From Amycolatopsis coloradensis (GTDB lineage Bacteria; Actinomycetota; Actinomycetes; Mycobacteriales; Pseudonocardiaceae): a DNA stretch of 64,000 nucleotides. Below are positions 27,252-34,981 of this stretch, piece after piece. The stretch is from contig NZ_CP150484.1 of assembly GCF_037997115.1 (NCBI RefSeq), forward strand, positions 7,036,822-7,100,821, written 5' to 3'. Each line of letters starts with the position of its first letter. Positions within the stretch are counted from its first letter, which is position 1. Position numbers and translations under genes: made by a program. The notes beneath the pieces were generated by a model. It was not told where the DNA came from and searched no databases. It worked only from the letters and a program-made list of their open reading frames with translations.

Positions 27252-27695
27252 ATGGCGGACCAGGCCGCGACGCTGCTCGAAGCGCTGCCGGACCTGGCGG
27301 GCAGGTCGGTCCTGGTCGTCGGGTGCGGCGATGGCCGCTATCCCCGCCTGCTCCGCGGCAAGGGCGCTCGCCGCGTGGTCGGCGTCGACGCGGATAAGGC
27401 GCTGATCGCGGCAGCCCAACGCGAAGAGGAACGCGACCCCGTCGGGATCTCGTACGAGGTTCACCAGCTCGCCCGGCTGCCCGTGATGGGTACCTTCGAC
27501 GTCGTCCTGGCCTTCCTGGACTCCCCTGCCCATCTCGGTCGCGTCGCCGCGAGCCTGGTGACGGGCGGGCTGCTGGTGGTCGTCGCCACGAACGGGCTCA
27601 ACCTGGAAGAAGGTCTGCGGGACAACGGTTTCCAGGACCTCGTCCTGCGCCGCCACGAGAGCGGCGACGTGCACAGCGCCCGTAAGACGGGCTGA
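27252..27695 (+). CDS. Short SAM-dependent methyltransferase-like protein
   Basis: The 147-residue protein has class I motif I LVVGCGDGRYPRLL (about 20-33), an acidic residue ending beta-2 (VVGVDAD) and FDVVLAFLDSP as motif IV. It stops short of a full Rossmann methyltransferase domain (usually 180 or more residues), so catalysis is uncertain. Substrate unknown. The stop codon lies 2 nt before the 3' end of the tRNA-like element on the other strand. Confidence 0.65.
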   Translation: MADQAATLLEALPDLAGRSVLVVGCGDGRYPRLLRGKGARRVVGVDADKALIAAAQREEERDPVGISYEVHQLARLPVMGTFDVVLAFLDSPAHLGRVAASLVTGGLLVVVATNGLNLEEGLRDNGFQDLVLRRHESGDVHSARKTG

Positions 27696-27696
27696 G

Positions 27697-27765
27697 TCGC
27701 GCACCCTGGTGTCGAGCCAGGCTGGCCGGGGCTATGAATCCCGGCCGGTCGCCGGACCGTGCGCG
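27697..27765 (-). ncRNA. tRNA-like element with CAU anticodon loop and shrunken D arm
   Basis: Read on the minus strand, the 69 nt fold like a cloverleaf. CGCGCAC/GTGCGCG forms a perfect 7-bp acceptor, CCTGG-CTCGACA-CCAGG a 5-bp T arm with a 7-nt loop, the variable loop is 5 nt (GCCAG), and CGGGA-TTCATAG-CCCCG gives an anticodon loop with CAU. The D region is only 12 nt (CCGG-CGA-CCGG), and T8, A14, G18G19 and T54 are missing. CCA is not encoded. It may be a degenerate tRNA-Met, a non-canonical tRNA or simply stacked hairpins. It lies 77 nt downstream of tRNA-Glu on the same strand. Confidence 0.4.
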
Positions 27766-27842
27766 TCTGGCGGTATGGGACACACGGACCCCACACCGCC
27801 GCACCGGTACGACGGAACAGGTTTCCCCGCCGTGCCGGGGCG

Positions 27843-27914
27843 TAGCGCGTGTGGGAGTCGAACCCACGTCACCGGGGTGAAAACCCGGTATCCCTTCCGC
27901 TGGACCAACGCGCC
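27843..27914 (-). tRNA. tRNA-Glu (UUC)
   Basis: On the minus strand GGCGCGT pairs with ACGCGCT (G1-U72 wobble) as acceptor. The D arm is GTCC...GGAT, the anticodon arm CCGGG-TTTTCAC-CCCGG with anticodon UUC, and the T arm GTGGG-TTCGACT-CCCAC. The discriminator is A and CCA is not encoded. All four arms are normal. A 45-nt inverted repeat (27921-27965) lies immediately upstream. Confidence 0.93.
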
Positions 27915-27920
27915 TTGGCC

Positions 27921-27965
27921 TGGAACACAGTCCGGCACGCATGCGCACCGGACTGCTTCGTTCCA
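27921..27965. repeat. Inverted repeat just upstream of tRNA-Glu
   Basis: TGGAAC (27921) and GTTCCA (27960-27965) are inverted, as are AGTCCGG (27929-27935) and CCGGACT (27948-27954) inside, giving an interrupted hairpin 6 nt from the tRNA 5' end. It could be part of the tRNA precursor or separate it from the micro-gene unit upstream. Confidence 0.6.
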
Positions 27966-27982
27966 GAAATCAGGGTTCACCG

Positions 27983-28020
27983 AAAGAAAAGCCGCCCGGT
28001 TCGGTTTCCCGAAGGGCGGC
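27983..28020 (-). terminator. Rho-independent terminator of the micro-gene
   Basis: On the minus strand GCCGCCC (28020-28014) pairs with GGGCGGC (27997-27991), with an inner TTCGG/CCGAA stem, and is followed at once by TTTTCTTT (27990-27983). This is the only hairpin with a clear T tract that I found in the window. It starts 20 nt after the stop codon of the 22-codon gene. Confidence 0.85.
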
Positions 28021-28040
28021 TCCGCGTATGCGACGTCCGG

Positions 28041-28109
28041 CTAGGACGGCGGCGTGGAGCCACGTTTCTCTTCCATGCCAAGGAACATGGCGTAACAACG
28101 TCGCGTCAT
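28041..28109 (-). CDS. 22-residue micro-protein MTRRCYAMFLGMEEKRGSTP...
   Basis: ATG 28109 opens a 22-codon frame ending TAG at 28041. AAGGAGG lies 4-5 nt before the ATG, the strongest ribosome-binding site in the neighbourhood, and a Rho-independent terminator follows 20 nt after the stop. Both suggest a dedicated transcription unit. The peptide has one Cys, three Met and a basic start; I do not recognise a family. Codons such as CGA, CGT, TGT, CTT and AAA are far less GC3-biased than neighbouring genes. It could be a regulatory or signalling peptide, a ribosomally made precursor, or a leader peptide. Confidence 0.6.
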   Translation of the reverse strand: MTRRCYAMFLGMEEKRGSTPPS

Positions 28110-28178
28110 GTGTCCTCCTTGGTCGGTGTGCGGTAAGTGTGCGACAGGCGAGTGAGTGGGGGCAACCGATTAAGAGCC

Positions 28179-28225
28179 GTGAAGGCCTCCTTCCCTACTC
28201 TCAAGGTAGGGAAGGAGGCCTTCAC
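28179..28225. repeat. Perfect 20-bp palindrome, RTGAAGG family
   Basis: GTGAAGGCCTCCTTCCCTAC (28179-28198) is exactly inverted at 28206-28225 around TCTCAAG. It lies 11 nt past the sugar permease stop (minus strand) and probably ends that operon. It is a sister of the elements at 17546 and 45043. Confidence 0.85.
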
Positions 28226-28236
28226 GGACTTTCGGA

Positions 28237-29253
28237 CTAGGTCTGGGCCTTCCCACCGGCATAGCGGGAAATGATCAGCGCGACCAGGATGATCACGCCG
28301 TAGATCGCCTTCAGCCATTCCGGCGGCACCTGCGCCACCTGCAGCAGGTTGGTGACCGTCTGCAGGAGCAGCACACCGGTGAGCGCCCCGACCAGGGTGC
28401 CCTTCCCGCCGTCCAGTGAGACACCGCCGATCACCGCAGCGGCGAACACCTGAAGGATCAATCCGTCGCCCTGATCCGCACCGAGAGCGCCGACGTAGCC
28501 GGTGTACGCGAGCCCGCCGAGCGCGGCCAGCACACCGGCCACGACGAAGACACCCCAAGAGATCCGGTCTACACGGATACCGGCGGCCCGAGCGGCTTCC
28601 CGGTTGCCGCCGATGGCGTACAGCGACCGTCCGATCCGGTGATACCGCAGCCCCAGCCCGAACACGGTGAACAGCGCCGCGGCCAGCCACACCGACATCG
28701 GCAGCCCGATGAACGTCGTCGTGGCCAGCGCGGTGAACACGTCCAGCTGATCGAAGAGCGTCTTTCCCTGCGTGGAACCGATCTGCGTGCCGCGCAGCAC
28801 CGTCAGCATCGCGAGCGTGACGATGAAGGCGTTCAGCTTCAGTTTGACGATCAGGAAACCGTTCACGAAGCCGACCGCGGCACCGGCCACCAGCACGGCG
28901 AGGATGCCCGCGAAACCAGGGATCTCGGTGCCGAAACCCGAAGAAGCCACCGGGATGACCAGCATCGCGCCCAAGGCGGGCGCCATCCCCATGGTGGATT
29001 CCAGCGACAGGTCGAACTTCCCGGTCAGCAGCACGAGCGATTCGCCCAGCACCACCATCGACAGCGCGGCCGAGGCGGACAGGATCCCGACGATGCTGCC
29101 GAAGGTCAGGAACGTGTCACTGATCAGTCCTCCGATGACCAGCACCACGATGAGCGCGGGTACCAGGGCGAGTTCGCGCAGCCAGCGGAACTTCCGGCGC
29201 TTCGGCGGGGCCGCGAACGACGAGGTCTTCGGGTCGGTCATCAGTTCGGTCAT
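28237..29253 (-). CDS. Sugar ABC transporter permease (RbsC type)
   Basis: The 338-residue permease has about nine or ten hydrophobic segments and belongs to the BPD_transp_2/RbsC family, with landmarks SLESTMGMAPALGAML, LRGTQIG, GGNREAARAAGI and GGVSLDGGKGTLVGAL. It is the membrane subunit of the importer encoded by the next two genes. It overlaps the ATPase stop as ATGA. As the last gene of a six-gene operon with a fuconate dehydratase-like enzyme, L-fucose or a related deoxy-sugar or sugar acid is the likely substrate. Confidence 0.9.
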   Translation of the reverse strand: MTELMTDPKTSSFAAPPKRRKFRWLRELALVPALIVVLVIGGLISDTFLTFGSIVGILSASAALSMVVLGESLVLLTGKFDLSLESTMGMAPALGAMLVIPVASSGFGTEIPGFAGILAVLVAGAAVGFVNGFLIVKLKLNAFIVTLAMLTVLRGTQIGSTQGKTLFDQLDVFTALATTTFIGLPMSVWLAAALFTVFGLGLRYHRIGRSLYAIGGNREAARAAGIRVDRISWGVFVVAGVLAALGGLAYTGYVGALGADQGDGLILQVFAAAVIGGVSLDGGKGTLVGALTGVLLLQTVTNLLQVAQVPPEWLKAIYGVIILVALIISRYAGGKAQT

Positions 29254-30773
29254 CCGCGCTCGACTCCTTCGATGTCGGCCACCAGGTCGCCGTCGGACCA
29301 GCCCGCCCGGTGTTCGGCGACCACGGCGCCGGCGCGCAGCACCAGCACCCGGTCGCTCAGACGAAGATCGTCCAGCTCGTCGCTGACGATCAGCACCGCC
29401 TTGCCCTCCGCGCGCACCCGGTCGACGACCGCGAGCAGCGCTTCCTTCGATTTCACGTCCACGCCCGCGGTCGGGTTGATGAGCACCACCAGGCGCGGAT
29501 CCCCGGCCAGCGCGCGGGCCAGGACGACTTTCTGCTGATTGCCACCGGAAAGGTCTGACACCGGCTGGTCCGCGTCGGCCGCGACGATGTCGTAGTCCTT
29601 CAACGCCTGGGCGGCACGGCCGTATCGCGCGCCCGGTGACGCCAGGCCACCCTTCCCCATACGGTCCAAAATGGACAGTGTGGCGTTGTTCGCGATGGAA
29701 TGCTCCAGCACCAGCCCCTCGTGGTGCCGGTCCCTCGGCACACAGCCGATCCCGGCGCGGATCGCGGCCGGGATGTCGCCCGGTTTCAGCGGCTTCCCGT
29801 CCACCTCGATCATGCCGTCGGACGGCGAACGCAGGCCGTACACGGTTTCGGCGACCTGGTGCTTGCCGCTGGCGTTGCTGCCCGCGAGCCCGATCACCTC
29901 GCCGCGATGGATCCGGAAGGTCACGTCGGAGAACCCGTCACCGGAAAGCCCGTCGACGGTCAGCACCTCGTCGGCGTCCTGAGCCAGCGCCTCGCGGGTG
30001 GAGGCGTCGCGCACGGAAAGCCCGCCCTGCTCACCGGTCATCGCGTCGATCAGCTCGGCACGCCCGACCTCGGAGACCGGCGCGGTCAGGATGTGCTTGG
30101 CGTCGCGCAGCACGGTGACCGCCTGACAGACTTCGTAGATCTCGTGGAGGTGATGCGAGATGAACAGGAACGTCACCCCGTTGTCCTGCATCTGGCGCAT
30201 CCGCGCGAAGAGCCGTTCGATCGCCTGGCTGTCCAGCTGAGCCGTCGGTTCGTCGAGAACGATGAACCGGGCACCGTAGGAGAGCGCCCTGGCGATCTCG
30301 ACGAACTGCCGGTCCTCCACCGAAAGCTCGCCCGCCGGGGTGTCGACGTCGACCCGCACGTCCCAGGACTCGAGCAGTTCCCGTGCCTGACGGCGCAACC
30401 GCTGCCAGCCGATCGCGAACCCCTTGCCCGACTGGCGATTGAGGAACAGGTTCTCCGCGACGGTCAGCTGCGGGACGACCATCGCGTGCTGGTAGACGCA
30501 GGCGACCGCGCGTTTCCAGTCGTCCTGCCTGGACAAGGGCGGCGCGGGGACGCCGCCGAACTCGACGTGCCCGGTATCCGTTTTGGACAGTCCGGTGAGG
30601 ATGGAGACGAGTGTCGATTTCCCGGCACCGTTGCGGCCGACGAGCGCGTGCGACTCGCCGGGGTGCACGGTGAGGCTGACGTCGGACAGCGCCACGGTCG
30701 GGCCGTAGCGTTTGCCGACGCCCTGTGCGCTGACCACCGGCACGGCGGCGGATCCGGCGGGCAGCGCGCTCAC
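29250..30773 (-). CDS. Sugar ABC transporter ATP-binding protein (two-domain, RbsA type)
   Basis: The 507-residue ATPase has two fused nucleotide-binding domains. The first has a full Walker A (GRNGAGKST, about 45) and Walker B FIVLDEPTA. The second has the degenerate P-loop GLAGSNASGKHQV normal for RbsA-type proteins, with signature LSGGNQQKV and VVLINPTAG in place of the usual DEP. It couples ATP hydrolysis to the RbsC-type permease. GTG 30773 overlaps the binding-protein stop as GTGA; the reading frame continues upstream only as an out-of-gene extension. Confidence 0.9.
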   Translation of the reverse strand: MSALPAGSAAVPVVSAQGVGKRYGPTVALSDVSLTVHPGESHALVGRNGAGKSTLVSILTGLSKTDTGHVEFGGVPAPPLSRQDDWKRAVACVYQHAMVVPQLTVAENLFLNRQSGKGFAIGWQRLRRQARELLESWDVRVDVDTPAGELSVEDRQFVEIARALSYGARFIVLDEPTAQLDSQAIERLFARMRQMQDNGVTFLFISHHLHEIYEVCQAVTVLRDAKHILTAPVSEVGRAELIDAMTGEQGGLSVRDASTREALAQDADEVLTVDGLSGDGFSDVTFRIHRGEVIGLAGSNASGKHQVAETVYGLRSPSDGMIEVDGKPLKPGDIPAAIRAGIGCVPRDRHHEGLVLEHSIANNATLSILDRMGKGGLASPGARYGRAAQALKDYDIVAADADQPVSDLSGGNQQKVVLARALAGDPRLVVLINPTAGVDVKSKEALLAVVDRVRAEGKAVLIVSDELDDLRLSDRVLVLRAGAVVAEHRAGWSDGDLVADIEGVERG

Positions 30774-31807
30774 AGGTTGTTCCCCCAGAGGGACTTGTCG
30801 TCCACGTTGTCCTTGGTGACGACGGGCGCGGGGAGCTGGTCTTCCAGGATGCCGGGCCGGACCTCGACGACGGTGCTGCCGTGATCGGTCGGCCCCGCCT
30901 TGAAGGTCTCCCCCGCCATGGCCTTCTTGATCCAGTACATGCCGTACTTGGCGTAGTCGTCGGCCGGCTGCGAGACGGTCGCGTCGAGTTCGCCCGCGCG
31001 GATCGCGGCGAGCTCCTGCGGGATGCCGTCGTTGCTGACCAGCACGACATGCTTCGGGTCGCCGACCGGGAAGTAGAGGTTCTTGCGCTTGAGCGCCTGC
31101 TGCGTCGGCGCCAGGTACACGCCGCCCGCCTGCATGTACACGGCCTTGATGTCCGGGTTCGCGGTCAGCAGACTGTCCAAACCGGACGAAGCCTTGTCCG
31201 CCTTCCATTCGGCGGCGACCTCCAGCACCTGGACGTCCGGGTACTTCGTCTTCATGCACTGCCGGAACGCCTCGGAGCGGTCACGGCCGTTGACCGAGGC
31301 CAGATCACCCATGACCTGCACGACCTTGCCCGACGTCACCTTCGCGCCGATCGCCTCGCAGGCCTTGGTGCCGTACGCCTTGTTGTCCGCGCGCACCACC
31401 ATGGCGACCTTGCCGCTCTCCGGCGCGACGTCGACGGCGACCACCGGGACACCCTTGTTCTCCGCCGCCTTGAGGCCCGCCACGACGGCGGCGGAGTCCA
31501 GCGGCGTCACGACCAGGCCCTTGACGCCCTGGTTGAGCAAGGTGTTGATGTCGGTGATCTGCTTCGCCGAGTCGCTGTCCGCGTTGACCGTCGGCAGCGC
31601 CTCGACACCCTGTTCCTTCGCCTTCAGCGGTACGTAGTTGTTGTAGGCCTGCCAGAACGGCGAGGTCAGCAACGGGATCGTCGCACCGACCTTGCCGCCC
31701 CCGCCCGCACCCGGCTGGGTGGCGTTGTCCTTCGTGGACCCACAGGCCGACAGGGCCAGCCCGAGCGCGGTGGCCGCGGCGGCCACCTTGATCACCCTCG
31801 TACGCAC
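30770..31807 (-). CDS. Sugar-binding lipoprotein (RbsB type)
   Basis: The 345-residue periplasmic-binding protein has a lipobox LSAC (C22) and the type I SBP pattern: GKVGATIPLLTSPFWQAYNNYV, GVKGLVVTPLDSAAVVAGL, GVPVVAVDVAP. A helical hinge and NDGIPQELAAIRAGELDATVSQP lie late in the chain. It captures the sugar for the adjacent importer. GTG 31807 has AAGGAGG 6 nt upstream. It follows the SDR gene by 26 nt. Confidence 0.9.
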   Translation of the reverse strand: MRTRVIKVAAAATALGLALSACGSTKDNATQPGAGGGGKVGATIPLLTSPFWQAYNNYVPLKAKEQGVEALPTVNADSDSAKQITDINTLLNQGVKGLVVTPLDSAAVVAGLKAAENKGVPVVAVDVAPESGKVAMVVRADNKAYGTKACEAIGAKVTSGKVVQVMGDLASVNGRDRSEAFRQCMKTKYPDVQVLEVAAEWKADKASSGLDSLLTANPDIKAVYMQAGGVYLAPTQQALKRKNLYFPVGDPKHVVLVSNDGIPQELAAIRAGELDATVSQPADDYAKYGMYWIKKAMAGETFKAGPTDHGSTVVEVRPGILEDQLPAPVVTKDNVDDKSLWGNNL

Positions 31808-31833
31808 CGCATCCTCCTTGACGACAGCGAAAA

Positions 31834-32592
31834 CTACTGCTGGACCGGGCCGCGCGGACGCAACCCGTACATACCTCCGTCGACAGCGAGCGCCGTGCCG
31901 GTGGTCGAAGCCGACAGCGGGCTGGCCAGGTACACGACCGCGTTCGCGACCTCGTCCGCGGTGACCAGCCTGCCCATCGGCTGACGGGCGGCCAGCGCGG
32001 CGCGTTCGGTCTCCGGATCGCCCGCGGCGTCGAGCAGCCTGCCGACCCACGGGGTGTCCGCGGTGCCGGGGCAGACGCAGTTGACCCGGATCCGGTCGGC
32101 GAGGTGGTCGGTCGCCATCGCCAGGGTCAGCGAGAGCACCGCGCCCTTGCTGGCCGAGTACAGCGCACGGTTGGGCAGGCCCGCCCACGCGGCGATCGAA
32201 CAGGTGTTGACGATCGCGGCCGAGGGCGAGTTCTTGAGGTGCGGCAACGCCGCCCGCGCCAGCCGCACCATGCCGACGACGTTGATGTCGAGCACGCGGT
32301 GCCATTCGTCGTCGCTGTTGGCGGTGACGTCACCCTGAGCGCCGATCCCCGCGTTGTTGACCAGGACGTCGAGCCTGCCGAACCGGTCGGCGACCGCGTC
32401 GATCGCCGACCGGACCTCTCCGTCGGAACCGACGTCACAGCGGAATCCGGTGAGATCTTCGGGAAGGTCACCGGGATTCAGGTCGAGGACCGCGACCTTC
32501 GCCCCGCGTGAGGCGAGCAGGTCCGCGGTGGCCCTGCCGATTCCCGACGCGCCTCCGGTGACCGCCGCGACGAGGCCTTCGAACTCACTCAC
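31834..32592 (-). CDS. SDR-family dehydrogenase of the sugar-acid operon
   Basis: The 252-residue protein has the Rossmann motif TGGASGIG (about 13-20), NNAG (about 82), catalytic Ser (NTCSIAAW) and YSASK. In non-phosphorylating L-fucose pathways an SDR oxidises 2-keto-3-deoxy-L-fuconate, and its place between the dehydratase and the importer fits that role. Other sugar dehydrogenase activities remain possible. GTG 32592 overlaps the dehydratase stop as GTGA. Confidence 0.83.
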   Translation of the reverse strand: MSEFEGLVAAVTGGASGIGRATADLLASRGAKVAVLDLNPGDLPEDLTGFRCDVGSDGEVRSAIDAVADRFGRLDVLVNNAGIGAQGDVTANSDDEWHRVLDINVVGMVRLARAALPHLKNSPSAAIVNTCSIAAWAGLPNRALYSASKGAVLSLTLAMATDHLADRIRVNCVCPGTADTPWVGRLLDAAGDPETERAALAARQPMGRLVTADEVANAVVYLASPLSASTTGTALAVDGGMYGLRPRGPVQQ

Positions 32593-33890
32593 TTGCTTGT
32601 CTCCGTCCATTCCGGACCGTCGGGGAAGGTGAACCGGCGCAGCGTCGCGTCGTGCATCCGCGCCGAGAAGCCCGGCGCGGACGGGGCGACGTAGCGGCCG
32701 TCGACGACGGCGGCCGGATCGGTGAAGTGCTCGTGGAGGTGGTCGACCCACTCGATGGACCGGTCGGCGTCGGAACCGGACACCGCCACGAAGTCGAACA
32801 TCGACAGGTGCCGGACGAGTTCGCACAGCCCGACACCGCCGGCGTGCGGGCACACCGGGATCCCGAACTTGGCCGCCAGCAACAGGATCGCCAGGTTCTC
32901 GTTGAACCCCCCGACCCTGGCGGCGTCCAGCTGCAGCACCGAGATCGCGCCCGCCTGGAGCAACTGCTTGAACACCACGCGGTTCTGGACGTGCTCGCCG
33001 GTGGCCACCCGGATCGGGGCGAGCGCCTTGGCGATCGCGGCGTGCCCGAGCACGTCGTCCGGCGAGGTGGGTTCCTCGATCCAGTACGGGTCGTACGGCG
33101 CCAGCGCGGTCATCCAGGTGATCGCGGTCGAGACGTCCCAGCGCTGGTTCGCGTCGACGGCGACCCGGATGTCCGGGCCGACGGTCTCGCGGGCGAGTTT
33201 CATCCGGCGGACGTCGTCCTCCAGATTCCCGCCGACCTTCAGCTTGATCATCTCGAAGCCGTCCGCCACCGCCTGCTCGGCGAGCCGGACCAGTTTCGCG
33301 TCCGAATAGCCGAGCCAGCCGGGAGAAGTGCTGTACGCGCGGTACCCGTCACGCTCGATCCGGGCGATCCGCTCGGCGCGGCCCGGCTCGGCGGCGCGGA
33401 GGATGTCGAGCGCCTCCTGCTCGGTCAGCGCGTCGGTCAGGTAGCGGAAGTCGACGAGGGAGACCAGGTCCTCGGGCGACATTTCGGCGGCGAATCGCCA
33501 GACCGGGAGCCCGGCGACGCGCGCCGCGAGATCCCAGGCGGCGTTGACCACCGCGCCGATCGCCATATGCGCGACACCCTTTTCCGGGCCGAGCCACCGC
33601 AGTTGCGAATCGCCGACCAGGGTCCTCGACAGGGCGCCGAGCGCGGCGGCGTCGGTCGGCACGTCCATGCCGACGACGTGCGGTTCCAGCGCGCGGATCG
33701 CCGCGGCCTGGACGTCGTTGCCGCGGCCGATGGTGAAAGCGAGTCCGTACCCGTCCGGACCGCCGTCGGTGTGCAGCACGACGTACGCGGCCGAGTAGTC
33801 CGGGTCCGGGTTCATGGCGTCCGAACCGTCGAGCTCCCGCGAGGTGGGGAACCGGACGTCGAGCACCTCCATGCCCACGATCTTCGCCAT
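32589..33890 (-). CDS. Enolase-superfamily dehydratase, probable L-fuconate dehydratase
   Basis: The 433-residue enzyme has the mandelate-racemase-subgroup architecture. The base pair K216-x-K218 (IKLKVGG) sits on strand 2, and metal ligands are D246 (VAVDANQRW), the WIEEPTSPDD acidic pair and TGEHVQNRV. A His follows in CPHAGGVGLCEL. Length, the KLKVGG motif and the YSTSPGWLGYSD segment match L-fuconate dehydratases. ATG 33890 overlaps the FAH-family stop by one base. It should dehydrate a six-carbon sugar acid to the 2-keto-3-deoxy form. Confidence 0.85.
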   Translation of the reverse strand: MAKIVGMEVLDVRFPTSRELDGSDAMNPDPDYSAAYVVLHTDGGPDGYGLAFTIGRGNDVQAAAIRALEPHVVGMDVPTDAAALGALSRTLVGDSQLRWLGPEKGVAHMAIGAVVNAAWDLAARVAGLPVWRFAAEMSPEDLVSLVDFRYLTDALTEQEALDILRAAEPGRAERIARIERDGYRAYSTSPGWLGYSDAKLVRLAEQAVADGFEMIKLKVGGNLEDDVRRMKLARETVGPDIRVAVDANQRWDVSTAITWMTALAPYDPYWIEEPTSPDDVLGHAAIAKALAPIRVATGEHVQNRVVFKQLLQAGAISVLQLDAARVGGFNENLAILLLAAKFGIPVCPHAGGVGLCELVRHLSMFDFVAVSGSDADRSIEWVDHLHEHFTDPAAVVDGRYVAPSAPGFSARMHDATLRRFTFPDGPEWTETSK

Positions 33891-34750
33891 CACGCCTGCC
33901 TGACGTTCTGGCGCTGGCGGCCGAGGCCGTCGATCTCGAGCTCGATGACGTCCCCTTCGCGCAGGTACGGCTTGGGATCCGGCTGGCCGAGGGCGACGCC
34001 CTGCGGAGTGCCGGTGTTGATGAGGTCGCCGGGCCGCAGCACCATGAACCGGCTCAGGTAGTGCACGATCTCGGCGACCGAAAAGATCATGTCCTTGGTC
34101 GAGGAGTCCTGCTTCTTCTCGCCGTTGACCCACAACCGCAGGCCGAGGGCTTGCGGGTCGGGCACCTCGTCGGCGGTGACCAGCCACGGGCCGAGCGGGT
34201 TGAAGTTCTCGCACGACTTGCCCTTGTCCCAGGTGCCGCCGCGTTCGAGCTGGAACTCGCGTTCGGACACGTCGTTCGAGACGGTGTAACCGGCGACGTA
34301 CTCGAGCGCCTCTTCGGCGCTTTCGATGTAGCGCGCGGTCTTGCCGATGACGACGCCGAGCTCGACCTCCCAGTCGGTCTTGGTCGAGCCGCGCGGCACG
34401 AGCACGTCGTCCTCCGGCCCGACCACGACGTCGGAGGCCTTCATGAACACGACGGGCTCGGTCGGGACGGCGGCGCCGGACTCCTCGGCGTGCTGCCGGT
34501 AGTTGAGGCCGATGCAGACGACCTTGCCCGGCCGCGCGATCGGCGCGCCCACCCTGGCCCGCGTGGCTTCGGGGCCGGCTTCGGGAAGCTCACCGGCGGC
34601 CAGCGCGGCGGCGACCCTGGCCACGCCGTCGCTCGCGAAGAAGCCGCCATCGATGTCGGTGGTCAGCCCCGAGAGGTCGCGCAGCGTGCCGTCCCCGGCA
34701 CGTACGAACGGACGCTCACTTCCCGGCTCCCCGAGTCGCAACAGCTGCAC
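33890..34750 (-). CDS. Fumarylacetoacetate hydrolase-family protein
   Basis: The 286-residue enzyme has the FAH fold with metal ligands in FMKASDVVVGPED, DWEVELGVVIGK and YTVSNDVSEREFQ. In this operon it probably hydrolyses 2,4-diketo-3-deoxy-L-fuconate to pyruvate and lactate, the last step of the route made by the dehydratase and SDR. It is the first gene of the operon. The GTG 34750 start has no strong SD, which, with the sharp divergent region upstream, suggests a short leader. Some family members are 2-hydroxyhepta-dienedioate isomerases instead. Confidence 0.85.
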   Translation of the reverse strand: MQLLRLGEPGSERPFVRAGDGTLRDLSGLTTDIDGGFFASDGVARVAAALAAGELPEAGPEATRARVGAPIARPGKVVCIGLNYRQHAEESGAAVPTEPVVFMKASDVVVGPEDDVLVPRGSTKTDWEVELGVVIGKTARYIESAEEALEYVAGYTVSNDVSEREFQLERGGTWDKGKSCENFNPLGPWLVTADEVPDPQALGLRLWVNGEKKQDSSTKDMIFSVAEIVHYLSRFMVLRPGDLINTGTPQGVALGQPDPKPYLREGDVIELEIDGLGRQRQNVRQA

Positions 34751-34808
34751 GGATTTTTCCCTTCAAGCCGAACCGCCAGCAATCAACGGCTCCCACAGCA
34801 ACGAACAG

Positions 34809-34819
34809 ACATCCGATGT
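34809..34819. promoter_or_regulatory. Candidate GntR-type operator for the sugar-acid operon
   Basis: ACATCCGATGT is an exact 5-1-5 inverted repeat, 59 bp before the FAH-family start, of the type bound by FCD-class GntR repressors of sugar-acid operons. No such regulator is adjacent; the GntR gene at 49128 is a distant candidate. A second palindrome GATC-gaaaatt-GATC lies at 34863-34877. Confidence 0.45.
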
Positions 34820-34981
34820 ATACCCGACGAGCTTCGCCAAGATCTAGGGTCCGTCCGGATTTGGATCGAAAATTGATCGGATCAGTCTTGTGAAGCCTGG
34901 GTGGCGAGACTCACATCGGGAATAGTTACCTACTCTAAGCAAGTTGTTCCTCGCGGAACCATGACTGGGGAAGGAACGAGC

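Noticed and set aside
27732..28136. Several 80-110-residue frames across the tRNA-Glu region
   Set aside because: They run through the tRNA and its hairpins; only the 22-codon gene has translation and termination signals.
28237..34750. Ribose (rbs) operon
   Set aside because: The importer is RbsABC-like but no ribokinase or RbsD is present; enolase-superfamily dehydratase and FAH-family enzymes indicate a sugar-acid route.
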